Shown piece by piece: positions 29,132 through 39,395 of a stretch of DNA of 64,000 bases. The notes beneath the pieces are model-generated. The model was given only the letters and a program-made list of their open reading frames with translations, searched no databases and was not told where the DNA came from. The stretch is taken from positions 183,981 to 247,980 of the forward strand of contig NZ_KZ304954.1 of assembly GCF_002723615.1 (NCBI RefSeq), written 5' to 3'. Position numbers and translations under genes: made by a program. The DNA is from Limimaricola cinnabarinus. GTDB lineage: Bacteria; Pseudomonadota; Alphaproteobacteria; Rhodobacterales; Rhodobacteraceae. Within the stretch, counting starts at the first letter, position 1; each line of letters starts with the position of its first letter.

Positions 29132-30037
29132 TCAGAGAACGAAGACGCGGTTGGGATGCAGCTCCGGCCCCATCATGCGGCCCACCGCCACGGCGCGGCC
29201 CTCATGCGCGGCCCAGGCCTCTTCGCCGTAATCGAGGCCCGAGGCGATCACCGGCGCCGGGTTGCCGTTCCTGAGCCGCCCCGCGGCCTCGGCCGAGCAG
29301 GTGACGCGCGGCAGGTCGGCGAGCCCGTCTTCGAGCGGGCGCAGGAAACGGTCGAGCGCCTCGGATTTCGCCTCCGCCTCGATCTCGCGAAGCGTCACGC
29401 CATCCCCGGCGGCGAACGGCCCCGACCAGACCCGGCGCAGCTCGCGCACATGGCCGAGGCAGCCGAGCTTTTCGCCCAGATCGCGCGCGATGGAGCGCAC
29501 ATAGCCGCCCTTGCCGCAGACCATTTCCAGCTTGGCGTGATCGGCATCCGCGCGCTCCAGAAGGATCAGGCTCTCGACCCAGAGCGGACGCGCGGCCAGC
29601 TCCACCTCCTCGCCCGCGCGCGCCTTGGCATAGGCGCGCTGGCCGTCGATCTTCACCGCCGAAAAGGCGGGCGGCACCTGTTCGATATCGCCGACGAAGG
29701 AGTGCAGCGCCTCCTTGATCTCGGCATCCGTGGGACGGGCGTCGGAGCGCGCGATCACCTCGCCATCGGCATCGTCGGTGTTGGTCGCCGCACCGAAGGT
29801 CACGGTGAACTCGTAGGCCTTGAGCGCATCGGTGATGAAGGGCACGGTCTTGGTGGCCTCGCCCAGCGCCACGGCGAGCACGCCGGTGGCATCCGGGTCG
29901 AGCGTGCCGGCATGGCCCGCCTTCTTGGCGTCGAAGGCCCATTTGACCTTGTTGACCACCGCCGTGGAGGTCATGCCCGCGGGCTTGTCCACCACCAGCC
30001 AGCCCGAGATGTCGCGGCCCTTGCGCTTGCGTGCCAT
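29132..30037 (-). CDS. truB: tRNA pseudouridine(55) synthase
   Basis: Makes pseudouridine 55 in the T loop of tRNAs. The 301-residue protein has [14 protein letters not shown], the catalytic Asp in [24 protein letters not shown], and [13 protein letters not shown]; the C-terminal PUA-like end is short ([11 protein letters not shown]). It lies near rbfA, a usual neighbour in the nusA-infB region, but the DUF2233 gene is inserted between them. Confidence 0.96.
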   Translation of the reverse strand: MARKRKGRDISGWLVVDKPAGMTSTAVVNKVKWAFDAKKAGHAGTLDPDATGVLAVALGEATKTVPFITDALKAYEFTVTFGAATNTDDADGEVIARSDARPTDAEIKEALHSFVGDIEQVPPAFSAVKIDGQRAYAKARAGEEVELAARPLWVESLILLERADADHAKLEMVCGKGGYVRSIARDLGEKLGCLGHVRELRRVWSGPFAAGDGVTLREIEAEAKSEALDRFLRPLEDGLADLPRVTCSAEAAGRLRNGNPAPVIASGLDYGEEAWAAHEGRAVAVGRMMGPELHPNRVFVL

Positions 30038-30071
30038 AAAAGGCCCCCTTCGTTCCTGCGAGGCGCGCGGC

Positions 30072-30836
30072 CTAGCCGCCGGGGCGGTCCGCGTCAACGG
30101 GCGAGAGCACGCCGACGATCGGCCCCATGGCAAAGCCGAAATCCGACCGGTTCAGCCCCGGCGCGTGCAAGCGGCTGACATTGCCGTCGAAATAGAGCGC
30201 CTGCGGCAGATCGAGGCGGTCGCGGAAGAACGAGCCGAACTCGTAAAAGGTCACCGGCTGGTTGGCGATGACAAAGACCGCGCGGTCGCCCTCCTCGGTG
30301 GTGCCGACGCCGTTGCGGACATGGCGCGAGGTGCTGTCGGGCAGAAAGCGCGGATGCAGCTCGCCATCGATCACCAGCATCGGCCCCGATTGCGTGGCAT
30401 AGCGGCATTCGGGCGCCTCGGCCTCGTAGGCCAGCGTCTCGATCGCGCGCGCGGTGCCCTCGCCGATGCAGAACACGCCGTTGGGCAGCATGCCGAAATT
30501 GCCCGGACCGGCATTGGTGACGAGGCGCATCACCTCCTCGCCCTCTTCGAGATACTGGCCCACGGGGCGGCGGTCGGGGTGATACATGCCCGCATTCATC
30601 GCGAAGGTCAGCGCCCGCCCCTCGGCCTGCCGGTCGATCTCCTGAAAGCTGCCGTAAAGCCCGCCATTCTCGTCGGTGAGAAACAGCCGCAGATCGTCGG
30701 TCGCGGGATCGACCTCGCAGACCGTGTAGGACAGCCCCTCATGGTCGACATCCTCGCAAACCTGCGCCTGGCCGGCCAGCGGCCACGTGCAGGCGGCGGC
30801 GAGCCCCAGCGCGGCCAGCCCGAGGCGCGGGGTCAT
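30072..30836 (-). CDS. Phosphodiester glycosidase (DUF2233/NAGPA) family exported protein
   Basis: A 254-residue protein with a signal peptide (to LAGQAQ, about residue 25) and a DUF2233 domain related to the phosphodiester glycosidase NAGPA. Markers are [41 protein letters not shown] and the end [12 protein letters not shown]. Substrate unknown, possibly a cell-envelope sugar phosphodiester. Its ATG overlaps the rbfA stop (ATGA). Confidence 0.9.
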   Translation of the reverse strand: MTPRLGLAALGLAAACTWPLAGQAQVCEDVDHEGLSYTVCEVDPATDDLRLFLTDENGGLYGSFQEIDRQAEGRALTFAMNAGMYHPDRRPVGQYLEEGEEVMRLVTNAGPGNFGMLPNGVFCIGEGTARAIETLAYEAEAPECRYATQSGPMLVIDGELHPRFLPDSTSRHVRNGVGTTEEGDRAVFVIANQPVTFYEFGSFFRDRLDLPQALYFDGNVSRLHAPGLNRSDFGFAMGPIVGVLSPVDADRPGG

Positions 30837-31258
30837 TCCCCGTCCTCCTCCGGGGCGCGGTCGGCGGCCTCGACGTCGCGGCGGACCTTTTCGTCCGACA
30901 GAAGGCGGCGGGTCTCGTCCATCCGGTCGAAGGTGCGGTCGATCTCGAATTTGAGATCGGGCGCGTGCTTGAGCTTCATGGTCCGCGCCAGCTGGTGGCG
31001 GATCTCGGGCTTGGCGCGCCTGAGCGCGTCGAGCATCACCGTCTCGTCGCCGCCGCCCAAGGGCAGCACGAAGCAGGTGGCGCGCTTGAGATCGGGCGTG
31101 GCGCGCACCTCGCCCACGGTGATCGACATGGCCGAGAGCTCGGGCTCGTGCAGGTCGCCCCGGCTTAGAAGCTCGGACAGGCTGCGGCGGATCAGTTCGC
31201 CCACGCGCAGCTGGCGCTGCGAGGGGCCACGGGGCTCGGAGGAACGGGATTTGCTCAT
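30833..31258 (-). CDS. rbfA: Ribosome-binding factor A
   Basis: 30S maturation factor with a KH fold, needed for 16S 5' end processing and cold growth. The 141 residues begin with RQLRVGELIRRSLSELL and have the KH core SITVGEVRATPDLKRATCFVLPL and RHQLARTMKLKHAPDLKFEID. The acidic C-terminal tail is normal. Divergent from dapB with 85 bases between the starts. Confidence 0.96.
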   Translation of the reverse strand: MSKSRSSEPRGPSQRQLRVGELIRRSLSELLSRGDLHEPELSAMSITVGEVRATPDLKRATCFVLPLGGGDETVMLDALRRAKPEIRHQLARTMKLKHAPDLKFEIDRTFDRMDETRRLLSDEKVRRDVEAADRAPEEDGE

Positions 31259-31343
31259 GCGGCTCCATCTAGTCTTCGCAAGCGGGCTTGCCAAGCGGGC
31301 GCGGGCCGCGCGAGACAGGGGCGGGCTTTGAGAGGACAGGCGC

Positions 31344-32162
31344 ATGACCGAGACGACACCGGGGATCGTGATCATGGGGGCGGCGGGCCGGATGGGCCGG
31401 ATGCTGGTGCAGGCGGTCTGCGACAGCGACCAGGCCCGGCTTGCCGGGGCCGTGGTGCGCGAGGGGCATGACTGGGTCGGGCAGGATGTGGGCCACGCCA
31501 TGGGCGGCCCGGCGATGGGGGTGATCGCCACCTCCGATCCGCTCGAGGCGATGGCCCGCGCGCAAGGGGTGATCGACTTCACCACGCCGGAGACCACGCT
31601 CGAGATCGCGCATCTGGCGGCACAGGCCCGCGCGGTGCATGTCATCGGCACCACCGGCTTCACCGACGCCCAGATCGAGAAGCTGGTGCCGGCCTCGCGG
31701 CATTGCACGCAGATCCGCGCCGGCAATATGAGCCTCGGGGTGAACCTGCTGACCGGTCTGACCGGCATGGTCGCCGCCGCGCTGGACGAGGGCTGGGACA
31801 TCGAGGTGGTCGAGGCGCATCACAACCAGAAGGCCGACGCGCCCTCGGGCACGGCCCTGATGCTGGGCGAGGCGGCGGCCAAGGCGCGCGGCGTGACGCT
31901 GTCGCAGGTCGCCGACCGGGGCCGCGACGGCATCACCGGCGCGCGAACCGAGGGGCATATCGGCTTTTCGGCGATTCGCGGCGGCGACATCGTCGGCGAG
32001 CACGACGTGATCTTCGCCGGAAAGGGCGAGCGGATCGTGCTGCGCCACATGGCGACCGACCGGATGATCTTTGCGCGCGGCGCGCTGCGCGCCGTGCTGT
32101 GGGGGCAGGGGCGGCCGCCGGGCCAGCACGACATGATCGACGTGCTGGGGCTCGGCCGCTGA
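31344..32162 (+). CDS. dapB: 4-hydroxy-tetrahydrodipicolinate reductase
   Basis: NAD(P)H-dependent step in lysine and diaminopimelate synthesis. The 272-residue protein has the nucleotide motif [11 protein letters not shown], the GTTGF loop, NMSLGVN, and the catalytic signature [18 protein letters not shown]. An aminotransferase of the DapC type lies 30 kb downstream in this window. Confidence 0.97.
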   Translation: MTETTPGIVIMGAAGRMGRMLVQAVCDSDQARLAGAVVREGHDWVGQDVGHAMGGPAMGVIATSDPLEAMARAQGVIDFTTPETTLEIAHLAAQARAVHVIGTTGFTDAQIEKLVPASRHCTQIRAGNMSLGVNLLTGLTGMVAAALDEGWDIEVVEAHHNQKADAPSGTALMLGEAAAKARGVTLSQVADRGRDGITGARTEGHIGFSAIRGGDIVGEHDVIFAGKGERIVLRHMATDRMIFARGALRAVLWGQGRPPGQHDMIDVLGLGR

Positions 32163-32166
32163 GCCT

Positions 32167-32352
32167 TCAGAAGTCGATGGCGAGGCCCTGCTTTTCCCAA
32201 TCGCCGTAGCGCACCGGCTCGGGGCCGTCGCGGCCGCCGAGCTCGGTCGGCAGCTGCGCGGCCTTGTCGAGCGCCTCGCGGCGGGCGCGGGCCTCCTCGA
32301 GCGCCCGGCGGGCGGCGGGCGGCAGATCGGTGGCAGAGGTCTGGTCGGCCAT
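32167..32352 (-). CDS. DUF1674 (SDHAF4-like) protein
   Basis: A 61-residue protein ending PEPVRYGDWEKQGLAIDF, the DUF1674 signature shared with mitochondrial succinate dehydrogenase assembly factor 4, which binds flavinylated SdhA. The bacterial role is likely similar but is inferred. ATG 32352 gives the normal length. Convergent with dapB, 4 bases apart. Confidence 0.88.
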   Translation of the reverse strand: MADQTSATDLPPAARRALEEARARREALDKAAQLPTELGGRDGPEPVRYGDWEKQGLAIDF

Positions 32353-32449
32353 GGCGGCTCTCCTGATGCGCGCCGGGCAGGGCGGCGCTTGTGCGGCGGA
32401 TGCTCGGGATATACGTGCTGAGCCGTCTCCAACAACCCCCGGACCCGCC

Positions 32450-33748
32450 ATGACACAGCCCCGCACGGCCCCAGATGACGGCATCGCCGCGCGCCGCGCC
32501 GCGCTGCATCTCGTCGAACAGGCGACGGGCGGCCAGCGCCTCCTGTCGGAAACCATCGGCGCGGGCGCGCTGGAGCGGCTCTCGCCGCCCGACCGTGCCC
32601 GCGCCCAGCGCCTCGCCACCGCGACGCTGCGCCAGCTGCCGCGCGCCGACCGGGCGCTGAAGCCCTATCTCGCGAAGCAGCCGCCGCTGGCTGTGCGCAA
32701 CGCGCTCAGGCTCGGCGTGGTCGAGATCATGGAGGGCGCCGCCCCGCACGGGGTGGTCAACGCCATGGTGCAGATCATGTCCCGCGGCAAGCGCACCCAG
32801 AGCTACAAGGGCCTCGTCAACGCGGTGCTGCGCAAGCTTGGCGACCAGCCGCCCGAGGCCTTCGCCAAGCTGCCGGTGCCCAAGCTGCCGAACTGGCTGC
32901 GCGGCCCGCTTGTCGCGGCCTGGGGGCGCCGGGCGGTCGAGGCGATGGAGGCGGTGCAGGCCGAGACCCCGCCGCTCGACCTGACCGCGAAGGGCGATCC
33001 GGCGGCGCTGGCCGAGGCGCTGGGCGGCGCGCTCCTGCCCACGGGCGCGGTGCGGCTGCATGATGCGGGGCAGGTCTCGGCGCTGCCGGGCTTCGAGGCG
33101 GGCGAGTGGTGGGTGCAGGACGCCGCCGCGGCGCTGGCGGCGCGGGTGCTCGACGCCAGGCCCGGCGAGCGCGTGCTCGACATGTGCGCGGCACCGGGCG
33201 GCAAGACCATGCAGCTCGCGGCCACGGGCGCGGAGGTCACCGCGCTCGATCTGTCGGAGACGCGGCTCGGGCGGCTGCGCGAGAATCTCGACCGCACCGG
33301 CCTTGTGGCGCGGGTCGTGCAGGGCGATGCGCTGGAGTTCGACGAGGCAGGCTATGACGCGATCCTGCTCGACGCGCCCTGTTCGGCCACCGGCACGATC
33401 CGCCGCCACTCGGACCTGCCGCATGCCAAGGACGGGGCGGAGTTCGGCGCGCTGATCGAGTTGCAGGCCGAGATGATCGACCACGCTCTGGGGCTCTTGA
33501 AGCCCGGCGGGCGGCTGGTCTTCTGCACCTGCTCGCTGCTGCCCGACGAGGGCGAGGTGCAGGTCGAGGAGGCGCTGGAGCGCCATGCGGGGCTGCAAAA
33601 CGACCTCGCGGCGCTGGAGCGCCCGGGCATCGAACCCGGCTGGATCGGCGCGGAGGGGCTGCGGCTGCGGCCCGATTACTGGGCCGAGCGGGGCGGCATG
33701 GACGGCTTCTTCATCGCCTGCCTGAGGCCCGGCGCGCGCGACGGGTGA
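32450..33748 (+). CDS. rsmB: RsmB/NOP family rRNA cytosine-C5 methyltransferase
   Basis: SAM-dependent m5C methyltransferase, probably acting on 16S rRNA. The 432 residues have an N-terminal NusB-like domain (about 1-140: GGVVEIMEGAAPHGVVNAMV-like helix) and the methyltransferase domain with LDMCAAPGGKTMQLA, the catalytic Cys motif LLDAPCSATGTIRRH and the second Cys in FCTCSLLPDEGE. The target position is inferred from family. Followed by the heparinase-like gene and purH, a common order in this group. Confidence 0.93.
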   Translation: MTQPRTAPDDGIAARRAALHLVEQATGGQRLLSETIGAGALERLSPPDRARAQRLATATLRQLPRADRALKPYLAKQPPLAVRNALRLGVVEIMEGAAPHGVVNAMVQIMSRGKRTQSYKGLVNAVLRKLGDQPPEAFAKLPVPKLPNWLRGPLVAAWGRRAVEAMEAVQAETPPLDLTAKGDPAALAEALGGALLPTGAVRLHDAGQVSALPGFEAGEWWVQDAAAALAARVLDARPGERVLDMCAAPGGKTMQLAATGAEVTALDLSETRLGRLRENLDRTGLVARVVQGDALEFDEAGYDAILLDAPCSATGTIRRHSDLPHAKDGAEFGALIELQAEMIDHALGLLKPGGRLVFCTCSLLPDEGEVQVEEALERHAGLQNDLAALERPGIEPGWIGAEGLRLRPDYWAERGGMDGFFIACLRPGARDG

Positions 33749-33806
33749 CAAGCCACCCCGCCGGGGCCTAGCATGGCGCCGAACGGGGCGAGGGGGGTGA
33801 TGGCCG

Positions 33807-35522
33807 ATGGGGCGCCTGCAGCGCGGATGGGGGATCGAGCGGCTGCGCTGGCACGCCGACGCCCGCGCGCCCGTGCCCGAGGCGCTGGCCCGCCCGGCCC
33901 CGCCGGACGGGCGCGGCCTCGCGTCGCGGGGGCGCGAACTTCTGGCCGAGCGTCACCTGCGCGGCGGGCAGATCGTGGCGGCGCAGGGGCGCATGATCTG
34001 GACGCTCGGCCCCGAGACCGACCCCGACGGCATCGCGCTGCACCGCTTCGGCTGGCTCGAAGACCTCGCGGCGCTGGGCGGGCCGGCGGCGCGCGATCTC
34101 GCATGGAACTGGCTGCGCGACTGGATCGCGCGCTACGGGCAGGGGCGGGGGCCGGGCTGGGCGCCGGACATCGTGGCGGCGCGGCTGTCCTGTCTCGTCG
34201 CACAGGCGGGCTGGCTGTCGGAGGGGGCTTCCCCGCGCGCCGACATGCCGGCGCTCCTGCGCAGCATGACGCTGCAATCGCGCTGGCTGGCGCGGCATTG
34301 GCGCCGCGCCGAGGCCGGGCCCGACCAGATCCTCTGCCTCGTGGCGCTGCTGCGGGCGGAAACGGCGCTGCATGGCGCACCGCGCCAGCCCGCGCGCTGC
34401 GCGCCGATGCTGGGGCAGGCGGCGGCGCGGGCGATCGGACCCGATGGCGCGATCGCCTCGCGCAACCCCGAGGCGCTGTCTGAGCTGCTGGGCGGGCTGG
34501 TCGAGGCGGCGGCGCTGCTCGGGTCGGCCACCACCCCCGCCCAGCGCGAGGCCATGGCGCGCGCGGCGCGGCTCTTGCGGGCGCTGCGCCATGCCGATGG
34601 CGGGCTCGCGCGGTTTCACGGCGGCGGGCGCGGGACCGAGGGGCAGCCCGAGCGCGCGCTTCTGGGCGCGGACGTGGCACCTGGCCCGCCGCCCGCGGGG
34701 CTCTGCATGGGCTTTGCCCGGCTCGCGGCGGGGCGCAGCACCGTGATCCTCGACGCGGCGCCGCCGCCCAGCGGGCCGCGCGCCTGGGCGGCCCATGCCT
34801 CGACGCTGGCCTTCGAGATGACCAGCGGGCGGCGGCCCCTGATCGTCGGCTGCGGCGCGGGCGCGCATCACGGCCCCGACTGGCGCCGCGCCGGGCGGGC
34901 GACGCTGTCGCATTCGACGCTCTGCCTCGAAGGGCTCTCCTCGGCCCGGCTCGGGCGCGGCCCGGAAGGGACGGAGCCGCTGACGGAGGGGCCGCGCGAG
35001 GTCTTGGCGCACATGACCCGCGCCGACGGGGTGCCGCGCATCGAGGCCAGCCACGACGCCTGGCGCGCGGGCTTCGGGCTGACCCATGACCGGCGGCTCG
35101 GGCTTGGCCGGGGCGGCCAGGCGCTGGTGGGCGAGGATCTCCTGACCACGCTCGGCCCCGCCGATGAGCGCGCCTTCGACGCGGCGAGCCGCGCGGGCCC
35201 CGATCCGGGCGTGGCCTTCACCATCCGCTTTCACCTGCATCCCGATGCCGAATGCGAACTCGACCCGAAGGGCCGGCAGGCGCGGCTGCGGCTGCGCTCG
35301 GGCGAGCTTTGGGTGCTGTCGCATGATGGCGGCGCGCGGCTGGCGCTGGCGCCGTCGGTCTATCTCGAAAAGAGCCAGCCCCGGCCGGTGCCGACGCAAC
35401 AGGTGGTTTTATCCGGCCGCGCGATGGCCTATGCGACCCTCGTCCGTTGGTCGCTCCTGCGATCGGGCGATGCCGTGCCGACCTTGCGCGACCTGTGGCG
35501 CGCGAAGGGCGATCCGGCATGA
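33807..35522 (+). CDS. Heparinase II/III family protein
   Basis: A 571-residue protein with an alpha-helical toroid-like N-terminal half ([28 protein letters not shown]) and a C-terminal beta-sandwich of the heparinase II/III type ([45 protein letters not shown]). Arg/Ala-rich. No clear signal peptide. In this order such a gene is regularly found between rsmB and purH; the substrate is unknown, possibly an envelope polysaccharide. Confidence 0.9.
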   Translation: MGRLQRGWGIERLRWHADARAPVPEALARPAPPDGRGLASRGRELLAERHLRGGQIVAAQGRMIWTLGPETDPDGIALHRFGWLEDLAALGGPAARDLAWNWLRDWIARYGQGRGPGWAPDIVAARLSCLVAQAGWLSEGASPRADMPALLRSMTLQSRWLARHWRRAEAGPDQILCLVALLRAETALHGAPRQPARCAPMLGQAAARAIGPDGAIASRNPEALSELLGGLVEAAALLGSATTPAQREAMARAARLLRALRHADGGLARFHGGGRGTEGQPERALLGADVAPGPPPAGLCMGFARLAAGRSTVILDAAPPPSGPRAWAAHASTLAFEMTSGRRPLIVGCGAGAHHGPDWRRAGRATLSHSTLCLEGLSSARLGRGPEGTEPLTEGPREVLAHMTRADGVPRIEASHDAWRAGFGLTHDRRLGLGRGGQALVGEDLLTTLGPADERAFDAASRAGPDPGVAFTIRFHLHPDAECELDPKGRQARLRLRSGELWVLSHDGGARLALAPSVYLEKSQPRPVPTQQVVLSGRAMAYATLVRWSLLRSGDAVPTLRDLWRAKGDPA

Positions 35523-35554
35523 GACCGGCGGATCAGGACCAGGAAGGACGATCC

Positions 35555-37141
35555 ATGACCTCGCTTGCCCCGCTGCGCCGCGCGCTGCTCTCCGTTTCCG
35601 ACAAGACCGGCCTCGTCGAGCTGGCCCGCGCGCTCGATGCCCGCGGCGTCGAGCTGCTCTCCACCGGCGGCTCCGCGCGCACGCTGCGCGAGGCGGGGCT
35701 GCCCGTGCGCGACGTGGCCGAGGTCACCGGTTTTCCCGAGATGATGGATGGCCGGGTCAAGACGCTGCACCCCAAGGTGCATGGCGGCCTCCTGGCCGTG
35801 CGCTCGGATGAAGGCCATGTCGCGGCGATGCAGGAGCACGCCATCCCGGCGATCGACCTGCTGGTGGTGAACCTCTACCCCTTCGAGGAGACGGTGGCGA
35901 AGGGCGGCGATTACGAGACTTGCATCGAGAACATCGACATCGGCGGCCCGGCGATGATCCGCGCCGCCGCCAAGAACCACGCCGATGTCTGCGTGGTCAC
36001 CGATGTCGAGGATTACGAGGCGCTGCTTGCGGAGCTTGAGCGCAACGACGGCCAGACCGATCTGCCCTTCCGCAAGCGCCTCGCCCAGACCGCCTATGCC
36101 CGCACCGCCGCCTATGATGCCGCCGTCAGCACATGGATGGCCGCGGCCATCGGCGAGGAAGCCCCGCGCCGCCGCGCCTTTGCCGGCACGCTCGCCCAGA
36201 CGCTGCGCTATGGCGAGAACCCGCATCAGAACGCGGCCTTCTACACCGATGGCACGAACCGCCCCGGCGTCGCCACCGCCGCCCAGATCCAGGGCAAGGC
36301 GCTGAGCTACAACAACATCAACGACACCGACGCCGCCTATGAGCTGGTGGCCGAGTTCGGCGGCGACGCGCCTGCCTGCGCCATCATCAAGCACGCCAAT
36401 CCCTGCGGCGTCGCCACCGGCAAAACGCTCAAGGAAGCCTATGCGCGCGCCTTCGACTGCGACCGCACTTCCGCCTTCGGCGGCATCGTGGCGCTCAACC
36501 GCCCGCTCGACGGCGCGACCGCCGAGGAGATCGCCAAGATCTTCACCGAGGTGGTCATCGCGCCCGGCGCCGATGACGACGCCCGCGCCATCTTCGCCGC
36601 CAAGAAGAACCTGCGGCTTCTCGTCACCGACGCGCTGCCCGATCCGCGCAGCCCCCGGCTGGCCTACCGGCAGGTCGCAGGCGGGCTTCTGGTGCAGGAC
36701 CACGATTCGGGCTTCGTGACGCGCGAGGACCTGAAGGTCGCCACCAAGCGCGCGCCCTCGGCGCAGGAGCTCGACGACCTGATGTTCGCCTGGACCGTGG
36801 CGCGCCACGTGAAATCCAACGCCATCGTCTATGCCAAGGACGGCCAGACCGTCGGCGTCGGCGCGGGCCAGATGAGCCGGCTCGATAGCGCGCTGATCGC
36901 CGCCGCCAAGGCGGGCCGCATGGGCGAGGCGCTGGGCCTCGCCGAAAGCCCGGCCAAGGGTTCGGTCGTGGCCTCGGACGCCTTCTTCCCCTTTGCCGAT
37001 GGGCTGATGGAGGCGGCGGGCGCGGGCGTGACGGCGGTGATCCAGCCCGGCGGCTCGATGCGCGACGCCGAGGTGATCGCGGCGGCGGACGAGGCGGGTC
37101 TGGCGATGGTGCTGACCGGCATGCGGCACTTCCGTCATTGA
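35555..37141 (+). CDS. purH: Bifunctional AICAR formyltransferase/IMP cyclohydrolase
   Basis: Last two steps of IMP synthesis. The 528-residue protein has the N-terminal cyclohydrolase domain ([39 protein letters not shown]) and the C-terminal transformylase ([36 protein letters not shown], and the closing [10 protein letters not shown]). AGGAAGGA lies before ATG 35555. Followed by lspA after 7 bases. Confidence 0.97.
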   Translation: MTSLAPLRRALLSVSDKTGLVELARALDARGVELLSTGGSARTLREAGLPVRDVAEVTGFPEMMDGRVKTLHPKVHGGLLAVRSDEGHVAAMQEHAIPAIDLLVVNLYPFEETVAKGGDYETCIENIDIGGPAMIRAAAKNHADVCVVTDVEDYEALLAELERNDGQTDLPFRKRLAQTAYARTAAYDAAVSTWMAAAIGEEAPRRRAFAGTLAQTLRYGENPHQNAAFYTDGTNRPGVATAAQIQGKALSYNNINDTDAAYELVAEFGGDAPACAIIKHANPCGVATGKTLKEAYARAFDCDRTSAFGGIVALNRPLDGATAEEIAKIFTEVVIAPGADDDARAIFAAKKNLRLLVTDALPDPRSPRLAYRQVAGGLLVQDHDSGFVTREDLKVATKRAPSAQELDDLMFAWTVARHVKSNAIVYAKDGQTVGVGAGQMSRLDSALIAAAKAGRMGEALGLAESPAKGSVVASDAFFPFADGLMEAAGAGVTAVIQPGGSMRDAEVIAAADEAGLAMVLTGMRHFRH

Positions 37142-37148
37142 GGAGCGC

Positions 37149-37676
37149 ATGATGCGGCTGACCCTCTGGACCGGCTTTTGGGTGTTTCTCGTCGATCAGG
37201 CGACGAAATACCTCGTGGTGCACGCGCTGGGGCTGATGGACCGGCTCCACCTGGACGTGATCCCCGGCGTGCTGAGCTTTCGCATGGCCTGGAACAAGGG
37301 CGTCAATTTCGGCCTCTTCGCCGGGTTCGACATGCGCTGGGCGCTGATCGGCCTCGCGCTGGCGATCTCGGCGGCGGTGCTGGTCTGGATCGCGCGCGAT
37401 GGCGGCGGGCGCATGGCGCGGATCTCGGCGGGGCTTCTGGTCGGCGGCGCGCTGGGCAACGTGATCGACCGGGTGCTCTATGGCGCGGTGGCCGATTTCC
37501 TCAACGTCACCTGCTGCGGCATAAACAACCCCTATGCCTTCAACGTCGCCGATATCGCCATCTTCCTGGGCGCGGTGGGGCTCGTGCTGTTCGGCGGCGA
37601 CAAGGCGCAGCCCCGGCGGCGGCCCGGCCATGACGGCGCGGGGCCGCGCGCCAAGCGCGGCACAAAGAGCCCGTGA
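37149..37676 (+). CDS. lspA: Lipoprotein signal peptidase (signal peptidase II)
   Basis: Inner-membrane aspartic protease removing signal peptides from prolipoproteins. The 175-residue protein has four membrane helices, VDQATKYLV, AWNKGVNFGLF, and the two catalytic Asp in GNVIDRV and NVADIAIF. ATG 37152 is an alternative start. The next gene encodes a lipoprotein, a likely substrate. Confidence 0.96.
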   Translation: MMRLTLWTGFWVFLVDQATKYLVVHALGLMDRLHLDVIPGVLSFRMAWNKGVNFGLFAGFDMRWALIGLALAISAAVLVWIARDGGGRMARISAGLLVGGALGNVIDRVLYGAVADFLNVTCCGINNPYAFNVADIAIFLGAVGLVLFGGDKAQPRRRPGHDGAGPRAKRGTKSP

Positions 37677-37732
37677 CCCGGCGCGAAAGCTGCGCTAGGC
37701 AGGGGGTCGGACGACAGGGACAGGGACGACGC

Positions 37733-37969
37733 ATGCGACTGGCACTGGCCGCGGGGCTGACCGCGCTGACACTCGCGGGCTGCGCGGGGGGCGATGGCTC
37801 GGGCGGGCCCGACCCCTCCCTCGTGGCGCCGCAACAGCCGCTCGAGATTCCCGCGCGGCTCGACCTGCCGCCGCCCGCGCCGGGCGTGGCGAACCGCGCC
37901 GATCCCGACCCCGGCGCCATCGCGCTGCGGCAGGCCGCGGGCCGGGGCGCGCTTCGGCCGCCTTTCTGA
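37733..37969 (+). CDS. Small DUF3035-like lipoprotein
   Basis: A 78-residue predicted lipoprotein with signal sequence and lipobox LAGC (Cys17). The mature part is Pro-rich with the pattern P-LEIPARLDLPPPAPG-NR-DP, which resembles the conserved stretch of DUF3035 lipoproteins (linked to the BAM complex as BamF in some alphaproteobacteria). It is shorter than most members, so the assignment is tentative. It lies between lspA and the M16 peptidase pair. Confidence 0.72.
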   Translation: MRLALAAGLTALTLAGCAGGDGSGGPDPSLVAPQQPLEIPARLDLPPPAPGVANRADPDPGAIALRQAAGRGALRPPF

Positions 37970-38054
37970 CCGCTCGCGCCCGCTCACGAAGCCGTGGCGG
38001 TGCTTGCGGCGGCCGGTCCGCGCCGTAGGTTGGGCGCAGCGAAGGAGGCACCCC

Positions 38055-39395
38055 ATGCTGCGCAGACTGGCCCTGTCCGTTCCCCTCATGCTGGCGACAC
38101 CGGCGCTGGCGATGACGGAGGCCGTGACGACCTACACCCTCGACAACGGTCTCGACGTGGTGGTGATCGAGGATCACCGCGCCCCCGTGGTCACCCAGAT
38201 GCTGTGGTACCGCGTCGGCTCCGCCGACGAGCCGCAGGGCGCCTCGGGCGTGGCGCATTTCCTCGAACACCTGATGTTCAAGGCGACCGAGAACATGGAG
38301 GCGGGCGAGTTCTCCGCCACCGTCGCCGCCAATGGCGGCTCCGACAATGCCTTCACCTCGACCGATTACACCGCCTATTACCAGCGCGTCGCCGCCGACC
38401 GCCTGCCATTGATGATGCAGATGGAGGCCGACCGCATGAACAATTTGCGCCTGACCGACGAGGACATCGAAACCGAGCGGCAGGTGATCGTCGAGGAGCG
38501 CAACCAGCGGGTCGAGAGCAACCCCGGCGCATTGGCGCGCGAGCAGATGACCGCCGCGCAATATCTCAACCACCCCTACGGCGCGCCGGTGATCGGCTGG
38601 ATGCACGAGATCGAGGGGCTGGGCCGCGACGAGGTGCGCGAGGTCTACGAGACCTATTATTCGCCCAATGACGCGATCCTCGTGGTCGCGGGCGACGTGG
38701 AGCCCGAAGAGGTGCTTGCGCTGGCCGAGGAACATTACGGCCCGATCCCGGCCGAGCCCGAGCTGCCCGAGCGGATCCGCCCGCAGGAGCCGCCGCAGCG
38801 CGCGCCGCGCCATCTCACCTATGAAGACGCCCGCGTCTCCCAGCCCTATCTCAGCCGCGGCTACCTCGCGCCCGAGCGCGACGCGGGCGATCAGCGGGCC
38901 GCCGCCGCGCTGACCTATCTCGCCGAGATCCTCGGCGGCTCCTCCTTCACCTCGGTGCTGGGCGAGGAGCTGGTGTTCGAGCGCGACATCGCGCTGCATG
39001 CGGGCGCGGGCTACGAGGGCAAGTCGCTCGACGACACCACCTTCTCGCTCTCGGTCGTGCCCAAGCCCGGCGTCACGCTCGACGCGGCCGAGGCGGCGCT
39101 CGACGAGGTGCTGGCCGGGTTTCTCGACACCGGCCCGAGCGAGGAGCAGATGAAGCGCATCCGCACCAAGCTGCGCGCCTCCGAGATCTATGCCCGCGAT
39201 TCGGTCGAGGGGCTGGCGCGGCGCTACGGCGCGGCGCTGAGCCAGGGGCTGACGGTGGAGGACGTGGCCGACTGGCCCGAAATCCTGCAATCGGTCACCG
39301 CCGACGAGGTGCGCGACGCCGCGCGCGCGCTCTTCGATCCGGACCGGAGCGTCACCCTGCATGTCGTGCCCAGCCGCGAAGAGGCCCTGAAATGA
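38055..39395 (+). CDS. M16 family zinc peptidase, catalytic subunit
   Basis: A 446-residue exported pitrilysin-type peptidase. A signal peptide ends near PALA (about residue 18). The inverted zinc motif is HFLEH, with the distal Glu in the EDIETERQVIVEE region. The second domain (from about 210) is the inactive half. It overlaps the next M16 gene by 4 bases; such pairs act as heterodimers in which only the first subunit carries zinc. Confidence 0.95.
   Translation: MLRRLALSVPLMLATPALAMTEAVTTYTLDNGLDVVVIEDHRAPVVTQMLWYRVGSADEPQGASGVAHFLEHLMFKATENMEAGEFSATVAANGGSDNAFTSTDYTAYYQRVAADRLPLMMQMEADRMNNLRLTDEDIETERQVIVEERNQRVESNPGALAREQMTAAQYLNHPYGAPVIGWMHEIEGLGRDEVREVYETYYSPNDAILVVAGDVEPEEVLALAEEHYGPIPAEPELPERIRPQEPPQRAPRHLTYEDARVSQPYLSRGYLAPERDAGDQRAAAALTYLAEILGGSSFTSVLGEELVFERDIALHAGAGYEGKSLDDTTFSLSVVPKPGVTLDAAEAALDEVLAGFLDTGPSEEQMKRIRTKLRASEIYARDSVEGLARRYGAALSQGLTVEDVADWPEILQSVTADEVRDAARALFDPDRSVTLHVVPSREEALK

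Noticed and set aside
31820..33751. Long minus-strand frame across dapB, the DUF1674 gene and rsmB
   Set aside because: It is a shadow of dapB and rsmB, whose motifs are complete, and it has no recognisable domain.
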